DNA of 64,000 bases from Nephrocerus scutellatus (taxonomy: Eukaryota; Arthropoda; Insecta; Diptera; Pipunculidae). Where the stretch lies: NCBI GenBank assembly GCA_947095585.1, contig OX352763.1, forward strand, positions 63,893,016 through 63,957,015. Direction: 5' to 3'. Below are positions 18,833 through 29,426 of the stretch, piece after piece (within the stretch, counting starts at the first letter, position 1; each line of letters begins with the position of its first letter). The notes below the pieces were generated by a model that saw only the letters and a list, made by a program, of their open reading frames with translations, had not been told where the DNA came from and made no database searches. The position numbers and the translations under genes are program-made.

Positions 18833-19258
18833 ATGGAGTCAATAGATTATCTGCCCGATACGTACTGGATTTTGTACAGCATAGTCTCAGACTACGAAAT
18901 TCCTTTACGGAAGGGATTCTCAAAAATCGGGAACGGCTATCCAAATCGTATATCCATTCCCACCGAACTCGTTTCCATTATACACGCGATAATCGAAATA
19001 GATGACGGTGAGGAAAATGTTACGGTCAAGGATTGCGAGGGCTCCAGTGGTACCTACGTCAACGGGGTGCAGCTTAGGCCTGGGGAAACCGCCGCGTTGA
19101 GAACCGGGGACGTTCTGAGTCTGGGGATTCAACAGGAAGACTTCAGCCTAAGTTTATGCCCCGCATACGTCGTAAGACGGCGACGGCCTCATTCTGAGGC
19201 AGGGCTCCTACGTGGATGGGTTCGCGATCTACAGCTTCAGATGCTTGGACAGGAGTAA
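18833..19258 (+). CDS. FHA-like domain protein, extra ORF between pol and env
   Basis: 141 residues. Residues of about 10-100 show the forkhead-associated (FHA) pattern: YWILYSIV, then FSKIGNGYPNRISI in the place of the IGR loop, and LVSIIHAIIEI in the place of the SRxH motif. Next come VTVKDCEGSSGTYVNG, in the place of the D-x-S-NGT-x-VNG turn, and LRTGDVLSLG. FHA domains bind phosphothreonine on protein partners, often in DNA-damage and kinase signalling. Ser and His of SxxH and the GTYVNG turn are kept. The Arg after IG, the Arg of SRxH and the Asn before GT are replaced (Asn, Ile, Ser), so phosphothreonine binding may be weak or altered. The tail has RRRR (about residues 115-118), a possible nuclear signal. 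Its second half is visibly richer in G and C than gag, pol and env, suggesting capture from a host gene. Role unknown. Confidence 0.75.
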   Translation: MESIDYLPDTYWILYSIVSDYEIPLRKGFSKIGNGYPNRISIPTELVSIIHAIIEIDDGEENVTVKDCEGSSGTYVNGVQLRPGETAALRTGDVLSLGIQQEDFSLSLCPAYVVRRRRPHSEAGLLRGWVRDLQLQMLGQE

Positions 19259-19410
19259 TAGTATAAATAATAGAAATCATTATATATATATATATAAATT
19301 TATCCAAGCAAGAATAAAATTTTAAATCTTTAAACCACTGTTTCAATTCATCACTTCTCTTCTGTCTTCTTACTCTTTGAAAAAAAAAGAAGGTTTTTTG
19401 TAAAGAACTT

Positions 19411-19437
19411 ATTTTCTATCTCCCCTACGTAGAAAAA
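19411..19437 (+). promoter_or_regulatory. Candidate splice acceptor for element A env
   Basis: A pyrimidine-rich stretch (attttctatctcccctacgt) ends in AG at 19431-19432, six bases before the env ATG. Errantivirus env genes are known to be translated from spliced subgenomic RNA, and the position fits. Confidence 0.65.
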
Positions 19438-21294
19438 ATGAAAAGCGTAACAATTTGGTGTTTTATGTTCACCATGGCGCTTGGACATCTTAATTTCACG
19501 CCAATAAAACAAGGTTCTGGAATCTATTTCGAGGAACTAGACCGGGTCAACCTATTCTCAAATGAATGGAAAATAATAATATATTACGACTTGGAGGGCC
19601 TTTTGACCACAACGAAAATTATGAGCCAGTATGCATCTGAAATTTCCAAATTATGCAACGGTCTAAATAACGATACGCAAATATCTCATTTGTGCATGGG
19701 TACGGTAGTAGAGCTAAATCATGTAATCGAGGACATTCTACAAAAATGCAGCCTCCTAAACTTGGAAGTAAACACGAAGCCAAGGACGAAAAGAGCATTA
19801 CTAAATGCAGTAGGAATGATAAGCAAATCTCTCTTCGGTACTTTGTCAGAAGACGATGCCAACTACTACGACAGACAAATCAATAAATTACAGCACAACG
19901 AGGAGCATCTGAAGAATCTCATAAAAAATCAAACATATATCATGGGCACAACTATTAACATCTTCAATAGAACGCAGCAAGTTAGAGACAATCAAATCAA
20001 AACCCTGAACACGAAATTCTCCACAATAATAAAACTTCTAGACGATTGCACTAATAGTGTTCAAAACGAGAGGCTAGTGAACGAACTAGAATCACTCATA
20101 TCCTATTCTACCGTGGCCATTTTGCACCACCAAAGCTTGCTTAATGAAGTGATCGACTCAGTAACTGAGGTACGTCACGGCAAACCTCATCCGGCCATCA
20201 TAACTCCAGAACAATTAGAAACCGTTCTTTCAGCTATGCTTAGAGAAATCCCTAGCAACACCAAACTTCCTATCCTAATACGGCACAACGATATACTACC
20301 CCTTTATAAAATAAGTACGGTAACATCTTCTATCCAATCCAAAAGGATAATATATGAGATAAAATTACCGATTCCCTTCAAAGAAATCTACCAACTTTAC
20401 AAAATTTTGCCATTTCCCACTAATATTCAAAACGATTTCCTCTATATTCAGCCAAAAATGAACTACGTAATAGTAGATTTTGATAAAAAACATTTCTACG
20501 ATCTTACACTCGAAGAAATAAACAAATGCACTGCACAAACCGACTCTCTGCTATGTCCGATTACTCATCCTCTGTATGACTTTAATTCTGACCAGGATAA
20601 TTGTGAAATACAATTATTACGAAGAGACTCGCATCCTTCGGCTTGCCAAGTGAAGCACTCACCCTTATCCGTAGTTTGGGTACAGCTTTCTCAACCTGGC
20701 AAATGGTTATTGTCCGCTAAAAGCGAGTATATCATGGACGAAATTTGTGACCAAAAATTAACAACGCATAAATTTCTGGGAGCCGGAATTGTAGAATTCA
20801 CAGGCAAATGCTATCTACGTAGTAAAGATCTGACAATATACGGTCAAAATCTAGACAGCACTCTTTTAAGGAATTCTTTTATCCCGATGATAAATTTAAC
20901 TCTTTTAAAATCCGAAGCTAGCGCAACTTCTGCGAAAATAAATCCTATTAAATTACTCAGATACGATGAAAATAATAATCTCGCGGAAATCTCTTACCAG
21001 GTAGATTTGCTAAAGAAAGAGGAAGGGAAAGGTTTGCAAAAGTTAGATAAGCACGATGTTCACCATTATACTGTAATATATAGCTTGACTTTAGTAACAT
21101 GCATAATGCTGTTGTTAATTTATAAATACAATTCTAAATTGAAAGAAATTGTAACTGAAGTTAGAAAACCAACAGAAAATAAACCAAATGAGGAAATTAT
21201 TGATGAAGTTTTTGTTGATCAGTCTATTGTACTAGAAGTAGATAATAACAATGCTAACCCAAACCCAAGCCCAAGATTTACATTAACATCATAA
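19438..21294 (+). CDS. env: Element A envelope glycoprotein (baculovirus F-like)
   Basis: 618 residues from an ATG five codons after the candidate acceptor. Residues 1-16 form a signal peptide. A furin-type site RTKR ends at residue 119, followed by a hydrophobic, fusion-peptide-like segment (ALLNAVGMISKSLFG). A helical region follows (about 145-245), then a Cys-containing ectodomain. A single membrane helix lies at about residues 545-562, with a cytoplasmic tail of about 55 residues. This layout is that of errantivirus Env and baculovirus F proteins, which mediate membrane fusion. No stops or frameshifts are visible, so it may be functional. Function is not shown by sequence alone. Confidence 0.88.
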   Translation: MKSVTIWCFMFTMALGHLNFTPIKQGSGIYFEELDRVNLFSNEWKIIIYYDLEGLLTTTKIMSQYASEISKLCNGLNNDTQISHLCMGTVVELNHVIEDILQKCSLLNLEVNTKPRTKRALLNAVGMISKSLFGTLSEDDANYYDRQINKLQHNEEHLKNLIKNQTYIMGTTINIFNRTQQVRDNQIKTLNTKFSTIIKLLDDCTNSVQNERLVNELESLISYSTVAILHHQSLLNEVIDSVTEVRHGKPHPAIITPEQLETVLSAMLREIPSNTKLPILIRHNDILPLYKISTVTSSIQSKRIIYEIKLPIPFKEIYQLYKILPFPTNIQNDFLYIQPKMNYVIVDFDKKHFYDLTLEEINKCTAQTDSLLCPITHPLYDFNSDQDNCEIQLLRRDSHPSACQVKHSPLSVVWVQLSQPGKWLLSAKSEYIMDEICDQKLTTHKFLGAGIVEFTGKCYLRSKDLTIYGQNLDSTLLRNSFIPMINLTLLKSEASATSAKINPIKLLRYDENNNLAEISYQVDLLKKEEGKGLQKLDKHDVHHYTVIYSLTLVTCIMLLLIYKYNSKLKEIVTEVRKPTENKPNEEIIDEVFVDQSIVLEVDNNNANPNPSPRFTLTS

Positions 21295-21741
21295 ATAAGA
21301 ATACATATACTCTATCGAAAGGAAAAAAAAATATATATATATAATCATTAAAATAATTTTTAGAAGTATTAAATAGAGACATAAATAAAATAAACAAACT
21401 TTTTTTTTTGAAATATGAAATCGTAAAACCAATTAAAACAAAAAAAGAATTTTTTAGAATTTACGATATCAAAACATCTATTAATGTTGAAAAATTAATT
21501 TAAGAAATATAAATCGTACAAATATAATTAAAACAATTAAGATAAGTATTAGTGTCTAAATGAAAAAAAAAATGAAGAAAAATTAGACTACTTTACCTTT
21601 TTATTATATTACAAAATTAATATATAATATTTGTAAATAATAATCAAAAAATATATATATATTATCTTTGACAAACCAATTATGTAATGGCTTTTCAACG
21701 AATATGGTTCGAAAATTCCAACCGTGGAATTTCCTTCTTCT
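21295..21741 (+). other. Element A spacer between env and polypurine tract
   Basis: About 450 bases, very AT-rich, with runs of A and short TA repeats. No ORF of note and no recognisable gene. Confidence 0.7.
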
Positions 21742-21754
21742 AAGGGGGGTGGGA
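21742..21754 (+). promoter_or_regulatory. Element A polypurine tract
   Basis: AAGGGGGGTGGGA directly before the 3' LTR is the expected RNase H-resistant primer for plus-strand DNA synthesis. It contains one T. Confidence 0.85.
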
Positions 21755-22882
21755 TGTAGTGATCGCACTACATATCGCCTCTCAAAACACAACTCAACTC
21801 AAAATCAACTCTCCTAAACACGATTCTTTCCCACGGCGTCATAATACCGAAAGTACGCTAAGCACGCTACAGCGCTCGCTTTTCATGTCAAACATAAAAT
21901 ACAATGTTTATGAGCTCGTCACCCGATATCCGCTACATCCAATAGCATTTAAATATCCATACACATAATTCATGCGATCGCCCTGCCTTCAATGCTGTGT
22001 ACAGCAATACACATAATTCGAGCGATCGCTATGCCTTCAAAGCCGTGTGCATACAGCAATGCTATGTGCATACACCACTGCAGCTATAGCAAATATCAAT
22101 AGCAATACAATTCATGCGATCGTTTAGTGCTGTGTGTATCTATATACTGCACTGCAGCTATAGCAGTCCCATTGTTCCATACCAAACGCAATGCTGTACG
22201 ACGGCGGATACACAAAATCCAAAGTCAAGTACGTTTATGCATTGTAGGTATAGAGAACCAGGGTGAATGAACATCGTCAACAGCAACATCTGGATGTATG
22301 AACTATATCCAGAGCCGTTGACGAATGTAATGCTGACACATTTATATTGTGTAATAATTTTCCGGCTTAATCGTTTAGCCTAATATTGTTGGGTAATAAT
22401 TTAATTGCTTACGCAGTTAATAGTGCATTGCACTATAACTGGAGCATAAATTAATTGATTTATGGATATTGGGAAATATTGCTGATGGGTGCATTTCCAT
22501 GAACTGCATTGATTTGGGTACAAAGATCGTTCGGATTTGAGAGTATAAAAGGGAAGTGAAAACCGGTTGAAAAGTCAGAGTTAATCTAATTGTTAAGCTA
22601 CGAGCATCCTAGTAGAGGTCGCAGCCACGCTAAAGACAGCGGGCCTCCCTAGGATTTAAAAAACAAAGTTAGTATAAAATATAAAATTAACTAGCAGAGG
22701 TCGCAGCCACGCCAAAGACAGCGGGCCTCTCTAGTAGTGTATAACAACAAAAATAAATAAATAAAAAATACAACTTAAACTAAAACAACCGTTATTTTTA
22801 TTAAAAACATTAACTCTCCGCCCACATAGCTCTTCCCTTGGTCTCACAAGGAAGCACGGCTATACACGTCGGCGTTAAAACA
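21755..22882 (+). repeat. Element A 3' LTR
   Basis: 1128 bp, the same length as the 5' LTR and without a difference I could find by eye. It ends TTAAAACA and is followed by TTAG (22883-22886), the right copy of the target duplication. Confidence 0.92.
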
Positions 22883-22929
22883 TTAGAGATAGGGTGTGTA
22901 ACGAAGGTGAGTAATCAAACTTCGTTACA
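22883..22929 (-). repeat. Right half of the split LTR-3 edge duplication
   Basis: Starts with TTAG, the right copy of the element A target duplication, and continues the element B sequence interrupted at 11342. It ends at the second LTR edge (ttcgttaca). Confidence 0.85.
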
Positions 22930-23495
22930 TTCCCCTCCTACTTCGGGGTGCGGAAAGAGATATATTATATAATTCGGTGGTGTATATCTTATACTTCTAA
23001 ATTGTATGTAATTATTGTTATATATAGCGCTCGGTCGGGTGGTCACTATCTTTTTTTTTCTTTATTTGGGATTACCTTTATTTTTGTGCCAATCGCCGGC
23101 CCGAGTTACAAAGTTGAATATGGGTATATAAAAAAATTTTCTCTTTTTTTCAGTTTTTTTCTTCTCATGTTTTCAGGGTTTTTTCCATTTTTTTGGGGTT
23201 TGTTTTTTTCCATGTATTCAGGTGTGTTTTTTTTATTTTTTTTTATTCAGGTTTTTTTTTATTTTCGGTTTTTTTTTTCTTTTTTATATTGAACGCATTT
23301 GTTTTCGGAAAAATATATTATGTAATAATAAAAAAAAATTCATAATAATAATAAAAAAAAAATTTCCGAAAGTGTCAAAATATATATTTTATGAAATATA
23401 TAAAAACAAAAAAAAATCAATTTAATAAGTAATGACTAAAAATAGTGATAGTAACAAAAGTAAATAAAAATTCATAATAATAATAAAAAATTCGG
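22930..23495 (-). other. Element B 3' UTR, unit 3
   Basis: Nearly identical to 1798-2363, including the same lengths of T runs. It includes the polypurine tract at the right side of the LTR edge. No gene is visible. Confidence 0.7.
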
Positions 23496-24990
23496 TTATT
23501 CCGGGAGCTGGATGGTGATGGTGTTGTTCCCCGTTGTTTTGAGGCAAATCTTGTTGTCTGCTCCTTTTGAACCATAGATGTGCCCATATGGGCCGATGAA
23601 TCGGAACCTTTTCTTCCGGAGTGAAACCGTGATGCCTTTGAATGCCTCTGGGTCATACGGTTTGCTTTGGCTGATGGTGGTGAACTCGGCTAGTGGTAGG
23701 AATTTTGTTTCTTGGGTGTCTGGGACCAGGGGTTGTCCTTCGGTGTAGGTTTCTTCTGGTTGTTTGTTGCTGGTGCCTGGTTGTTCTTGTCGGACTATTG
23801 GGGAATTATTGATTAATTTATTTGGTAGTATGGGTTGGAGTGTGGCTAGGATGGTGGGTTGGTTTTTTGGGGTTGCTGGGTATTTTTCTGGGGCTTGGGA
23901 GGGATCTGGTTGGGTTGGTGTTGGCTTTGGTACCGGGAGGAAAGGGACAGGAGCAGCTGCGGTTCCGGCCAGTCTTGGCACTAGCCTAGTCAAGTTTACC
24001 AACTCGTTGCTGGTGCTTCTTCCAGGCGCGATTTCGGTTGTGGTGCTGGACGGTCTTCTTCGGCGGTGGTGCTAGCACGGGACGTGGCTGGGTACGTCGG
24101 TGGGTCCCAGGTGCTAAGCCGGCGTCGGTGAATTCGGTGAGGCGTTGTTGTCGGTCTGCCATCTCGATTGGTACTGGACTGGATGTAATCGTGGGACAAT
24201 TGAGTATACCTGACGTTTGATCGATTTCGTTCGGTGGCTGGTCAGGTATTTGTTTACAGTCTTTTATATGGGCTGTAATAGTTTTTTTCTGGTCTCCTTC
24301 TAGGATGAATATTACTGGTGACACCATTTTCCGTATACGGTAGGGGCCTATATATGTTGGTGCTAGCTTAGCAGCGAATTGTTGTGCGGCTGAAGAGAGT
24401 GGACGGTAGCGGTAATAAACCATCTCTCCTATGGATGGGCTCCATGGTCGACGGCGTAGATCGATGTAAGTTGGACATTGTCGGACAAATCGTGCCGTGT
24501 CACGAAATAAGCCGGGCCAATAGTAATTCTTTGCTATCCTGGCTATGGTTTTTGCAATCCCCATATGCCCTGCGGTCACGTTCGTGTGGTTTTCGAGTAA
24601 CACTTGGTGGCGGAGCGGTTTCGGAATGCAAACTTTCCAAGCTGTTGGAGCGGTTTCGGTGTAGCATGTGGGATTATAGATGTGTCGATACAGTGTACCA
24701 TCTCGGGTTTGATATTCGGATTTTTCTTCTGGTTTTTCCTTTGTCATAGTTATCTTGGTATTGTACCATGGACAAGTTTCGGTTATGGGTAATATTAGTT
24801 TTAGTGCTGTTTTTCTGGTCGGATGCCTTGATAGGACTTCTGCGGGGCTGGGTTCTGTTTGAGCCGTTATGATATTTTCGCCCTGAATAATATTAAAACT
24901 GAATTTCGATAGGAAGTCCGTTCCGATCAGAAATTCGCCATTAGTTTCAAGAGGTATATAAATTCTTGTAAAAAGGTTCGATCTTTCCAA
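23496..24990 (-). pseudogene. Element B pol remnant, unit 3 (26-bp frameshift deletion)
   Basis: Same domain order as the unit 1 remnant, but split into two frames by a 26-bp deletion near 24013 within the proline-rich tail. The deletion joins gctggt to gcttcttcc, so the C-terminal 160 or so codons are out of frame. Otherwise it differs from unit 1 by few bases (for example R to M after YRIRK). RT, RNase H and the integrase core are absent here too. Confidence 0.8.
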
Positions 24991-25222
24991 CTTAATTCCA
25001 ATGTGTATGCTTCACGAGCGGTGACGGTTCGGTTATCGGCCAAAGCGAAGGTGATTTCAATAGGTCGGGCTGGTATGTGATTTTTCATACAGAGTTTTTG
25101 TATAGTTTTGCCTATACAGGATTTCCCTGCTCCGGTATCGATGATTGCGTTGTATTTCTGGTGAAATAGCTTTATGGGTAGGGTGTGTGAGGCCAGGTTT
25201 TCAGTGGTGGTACTCGGGGCGT

Positions 25223-26881
25223 CTAATGCCTCATGGAGTTGGACGGTTCGTTGGAGTTTTCCCGGAGTACAAGTACAACAGCGACTTTGTGTGCCGTTTG
25301 TACCGCAGTGTGAACAAAAGCGTCGGTGCGTTTGTTGACAGTGGTATCGGGTATGTCCTGGCTGGCCACAAGTCCAGCAGCAGGTTTGGCGGTCATAAGC
25401 ATTGGGTTCGGGTACATTGGATTGCTGGGTAAGTGATGCGGGTATGTTGCATCGTTGATTTTTTGTAAAAGTTGCGGATATGTTGTATTAGTGGTATTCG
25501 GTGGGTGTTGTGGATGTGTTACATCGTTGGCATTCGGGTAATGCTGTGTATACGGTTTATTGTTGTTATTCGGGAAGTGCTGTGAATGTGTTACATCGTT
25601 GGCATTCGGGTAATGCTGTGTATACGGTATATGGTTGGTATTCGTTGTGGGCTGTGGATGTGTTACATCGTTGGCATTCGGGTAATGCTGTGTATACGGT
25701 TTATTGTTGTTATTCGAGAAGTGCTGTGGATGTGTTACATCGTTGGCATTTGGGTAATGCTGTGTATACGGTATATGGTTGGTATTCGTTGTGGGCTGTG
25801 GATGTGTTACATCGTTGGCATTCGGTGAATGCTTGACTGGTCGAGCGGATCGCATTGGGGGTCGGTATGAATTTGTCTGCGGCTGGATCGCTGGGGTGGT
25901 GTGATGAAATGGCGGTGCGGTTGGACGGACTGGTGCGATGGATGGTCGGAATGGTGCTGGTCGTATTGGAGTTTGAACTGGGCGAGGGACTGGTTCCGTC
26001 ACGAGACACTCGAAATCTTCGATGAGCGAAGTGAGTTCGGAGAGTGTGGTGAATTCCCTTCGCTTAATATAGTGTCGGTAATCTGGTCGGAGATTCTCGT
26101 AGATTCGGTTCAGCTTTTCCTCAGGAGTGAGTGGGACGTGCCATCGCATTAGGGCTTGGATAGAGGTGCCTTTTTCTCGGCTATTCTGAGTTCTGTTTCT
26201 TATGCGATCTGCCAGTTGTGTTGCAAATCGTGGGGGAAGGAAGAAGCTTCGTAATTCTTCGCTGAAATTGTTTCAGGTATTCAAAAACTCCTTGTTGTTT
26301 CGATACCAGACTAGCGCGTTCCCTTTCAGAAGTTCAGGTAGGGTGCGGACTATACGGTCGAGTGGCAACTGGTAGTACTCCGCTAGCTCTTCCACCCTTT
26401 CTAAAAATTCGAGTGGATTGTTATTGCCACCCTCGAATCGCACGTTCCACTTTCTAACCTTGTCCATCACCTCTGCGTCGGATGGGTGATAGGTTAATAC
26501 TCGTGGAAGGTTTTGATCTACTTGCGAGTAGGTTATGGTAGGAACGGTCGGCGGTTGCGTGGTTCTGGTTTTGTAGTCCACGTTCGGCAGGTTACTGGTA
26601 GTTACGGGTACTTGTGAGTACGAAATCGTGGGGACATTGGATGACTGTGTTGCGGTAGCCTTTGGTTCCAGTTTCGGTAGGATGTCAGCGCTGGTCGGTA
26701 ATCCCATATTTTGTAAGTTATCGCATGATTTGCAATTTTTGAGTTCGGCTGATAGACGTTTTCTTAGTTCATCTACACTACCGGTGTGATTGATCCCACG
26801 ACGATCCAATTCGTTGATTAACTCCTCTTTTCGGAGTGAGTATACCCCCGAAACACTTAGTGTGCTTTCTTCGGTTGACAT
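25223..26881 (-). pseudogene. Element B gag, unit 3 (nonsense mutation)
   Basis: The start at 26881 opens 202 codons, to a TGG-to-TGA change at 26273-26275 in the conserved LNTWNNF motif. The frame then continues to 25223. Like unit 1 it is shifted before the zinc knuckles. It sits downstream of a second, duplicated gag start (26899-27381). Confidence 0.8.
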
Positions 26882-26898
26882 GGTGCAGGTTTCGGTAC

Positions 26899-27381
26899 TT
26901 CTAAAAATTCGAGTGGATTGTTATTGCCACCCTCGAATCGCACGTTCCACTTTCTAACCTTGTCCATCACCTCTGCGTCGGATGGGTGATAGGTTAATAC
27001 TCGTGGAAGGTTTTGATCTACTTGCGAGTAGGTTATGGTAGGAACGGTCGGCGGTTGCGTGGTTCTGGTTTTGTTTTCCACGTTCGGCAGGTTACTGGTA
27101 GTTACGGGTACTTGTGAGTACGAAATCGTGGGGACATTGGATGACTGTGTTGCGGTAGCCTTTGGTTCCAGTTTCGGTAGGATGTCAGCGCTGGTCGGTA
27201 ATCCCATATTTTGTAAGTTATCGCATGATTTGCAATTTTTGAGTTCGGCTGATAGACGTTTTCTTAGTTCATCTACACTACCGGTGTGATTGATCCCACG
27301 ACGATCCAATTCGTTGATTAACTCCTCTTTTCGGAGTGAGTATACCCCCGAAACACTAAGTGTGCTTTCTTCGGTTGACAT
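26899..27381 (-). pseudogene. Duplicated gag 5' end, unit 3
   Basis: A tandem duplication of about 500 bp places a second gag start (ATG at 27381) before the first. It encodes 161 normal Gag residues including the SAP-like segment, then reads across the junction (cggtacttctaaaaattc) into leader sequence. It ends after 13 foreign residues, overlapping the inner ATG at 26881. The same arrangement is in unit 4. Confidence 0.8.
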
Positions 27382-27632
27382 GGTGCAGGTTTCGGTACTT
27401 CGTAGTATTTAAGTGTAGGTAAATTAATACTCCTCGATTGGTGTCCAAAATGTCGCTATTTTGGGTTTTGTCCTTGCTATTTTGTGTTGCTCAATTGTAG
27501 ATGAGAGCGAACTTTAGTGCTATTGTTCTCTGGTTTTTGTCCTGACTATTTTGTGTTCCCCAATTGTAGATGAAAGCACAACTTTATTATTATTTATTCT
27601 CCGTATCGGTCGGTAAAACGACTATGATAGTC

Positions 27633-27650
27633 GTCCCTGCTCGGGCGCCA
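27633..27650 (-). promoter_or_regulatory. Element B primer-binding site, unit 3
   Basis: Intact tRNA-Lys type site four bases from LTR-4. Confidence 0.85.
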
Positions 27651-27654
27651 ATTT

Positions 27655-28745
27655 TGTAACGTTGTTGCTCGGGTGACGCTCACCGGTCACCCAGGGTTCT
27701 TTCTCCTCAATGTTACAAAATAAATAGATTTTTTTAGATTTCTTTTGATTTTCGTTTTATTATTTCGGTTTAAATTACTATGATTACAGGCTAATATAGT
27801 GTGTACGACTAATGTAATGATTATAAGTTAACATACGGACTAATGATGTGTACAAACTACGGTTCTGGCTATAAGCCAATATAATACTAATATAATATAA
27901 TATATGATAACAATATGCTAATATACAGACTTATATAATGCAAATAGGGTAATGTAATTGCGGGACGGTGTAGCTCCGTGACCGGTGTGTGTTCAACACA
28001 ACACCGTCGGTGGGTCAGCAGAACAGAGTGTACTCAAGTACAGCGATGCTGTGAAGGGAAAAGCATACGTGATGCTATCCTTCAAATAATGGGAGTGTAG
28101 TTCAACAGGCAGTGCGTGACCATCACAGCATTGTTACTGTTGAACTAAGTGCATTTACAGAAGAAAAGTAGACAAAAAATACTTTTATTCTTCTGTAGGG
28201 TGTAGTTCAATAACCAGCACGTGAGCAGACACAACGTTGGTACTGAGTACACAAAAAATGATTTTTAGAAGAAAAAGTAGAAAATACTTTTATTCTCCTG
28301 GAGATGCACTTTTATACATGCGGGGTGTAGCTCAATAAACATAAACAATAAAAAGCGTGAACAGACACAGTGTTGTTTTATGGAGTACCCTAGATGCATG
28401 TCTGCGGGAAAAAGCAATAATTTATTGCTTTAATAGTTCGGAATGAACGTTTGCCTTATGACGAATTCCTTACGTTTTGTAGAGGTGTCATATGAGGCGC
28501 AGAGGAGATATTACCACGTAATGTAGAAGTCTCTTCCTCTGTTTGTGCTTATTTGAAATGCATGTTTTACATGCCCTGGTGTATTGAGTGGTTGGGAATT
28601 ATTTTCCCGCCACTACCATACTGCACTTTGTAATTGTTTTGTTTTTATTTTTAGAGATTTGGTGTGTACATGTAATTGCGTTTGTGGTATATTTTGTATT
28701 AGAGATAGGTTGTGTAACGAAGGTGAGTAATCAAACTTCGTTGCA
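27655..28745 (-). repeat. Element B LTR-4 (complete)
   Basis: 1091 bp with both edges. It has a small insertion (cataaacaataaaaagcg) near 28340 that disrupts one of the internal repeat modules and a few bases fewer near 28637 than LTR-1. Confidence 0.88.
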
Positions 28746-29426
28746 TTCCCCTCCTACTTCGTGGTGCGGAAAGAGATATATTATATAATTCGGTGGTGTA
28801 TATCTTATACTTCTAAATTGTATGTAATTATTGTTATATATAGCCCCGGTCGGGTGGTCATTATCTTCTTTTTTTTCTTTTTTTGGGATTACCTTTATTT
28901 TTGTGCCAATCGCCGGCCCGAGTTACAAAGTTGAATATGGGTATATAAAAAAAATGTTCTCTTTTTTTCAGTTCTTTTTTCTCATGTTTTTAGGTTTTTT
29001 TTTTTTTTCATTTTTTTTGGGTTTGTTTTTTTCCATGTATTCAGGTTTTTTTTTTTATTAAACGCATTTGTTTTCGGAACAATATATTTTGTAATAATAA
29101 AAAAAAAATCATAATAATAATAACAAAAATATTTTCTGGCAGTGTCGAAATATATATTTTATGAAATATATAAAAACAAAAAAAATTCAATTTAATAAGT
29201 AATGACTAAAAATAGTGATAGTAACAAAAGTAAATAAAAATTCATAATAATAATAAAAAATTCGGTTATTCCGTTTTGTTTTGAGGCAAATCTTGTTGTC
29301 TGCTCCTTTTGAACCATAGATGTGCCCATATGGGCCGATGAATGAAAAATTCAATTTAATAAGTAATGACTAAAAATAGTGATAGTAACAAAAGTAAATA
29401 AAAATTCATAATAATAATAAAAAATT
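28746..29426 (-). other. Element B 3' UTR with duplicated pol end, unit 4
   Basis: T-rich 3' UTR that contains an extra, internally deleted copy of the last part of pol (about 29264-29344), then returns to the UTR and repeats it. Unit 5 has the same duplication in a longer form (35209-35325). No separate gene. Confidence 0.7.

Larger units (their letters stand above)
11343..22882 (+). mobile_element. Element A: errantivirus-like Ty3/gypsy provirus with gag, pol, FHA-like ORF and env
   Basis: An 11,540-bp complete LTR retroelement, inserted into LTR-3 of the array. The two 1128-bp LTRs start TGTAGTGATC and end TTAAAACA, and I saw no difference between them, which suggests recent insertion. 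The order is 5' LTR, tRNA-Leu primer site, leader, gag, protease, RT-RNase H-integrase, FHA-like ORF, env, AT-rich spacer, polypurine tract, 3' LTR. This is the order of insect errantiviruses (Metaviridae) apart from the extra ORF. It is large for the group, mainly because of its long LTRs and the added gene. All frames are open except one stop between protease and RT. Confidence 0.93.

Noticed and set aside
18833..19258. FHA-like ORF as a simple extension of integrase or signal of env
   Set aside because: A stop codon ends pol at 18758, env has its own signal peptide and acceptor, and the ORF has its own start and acceptor.
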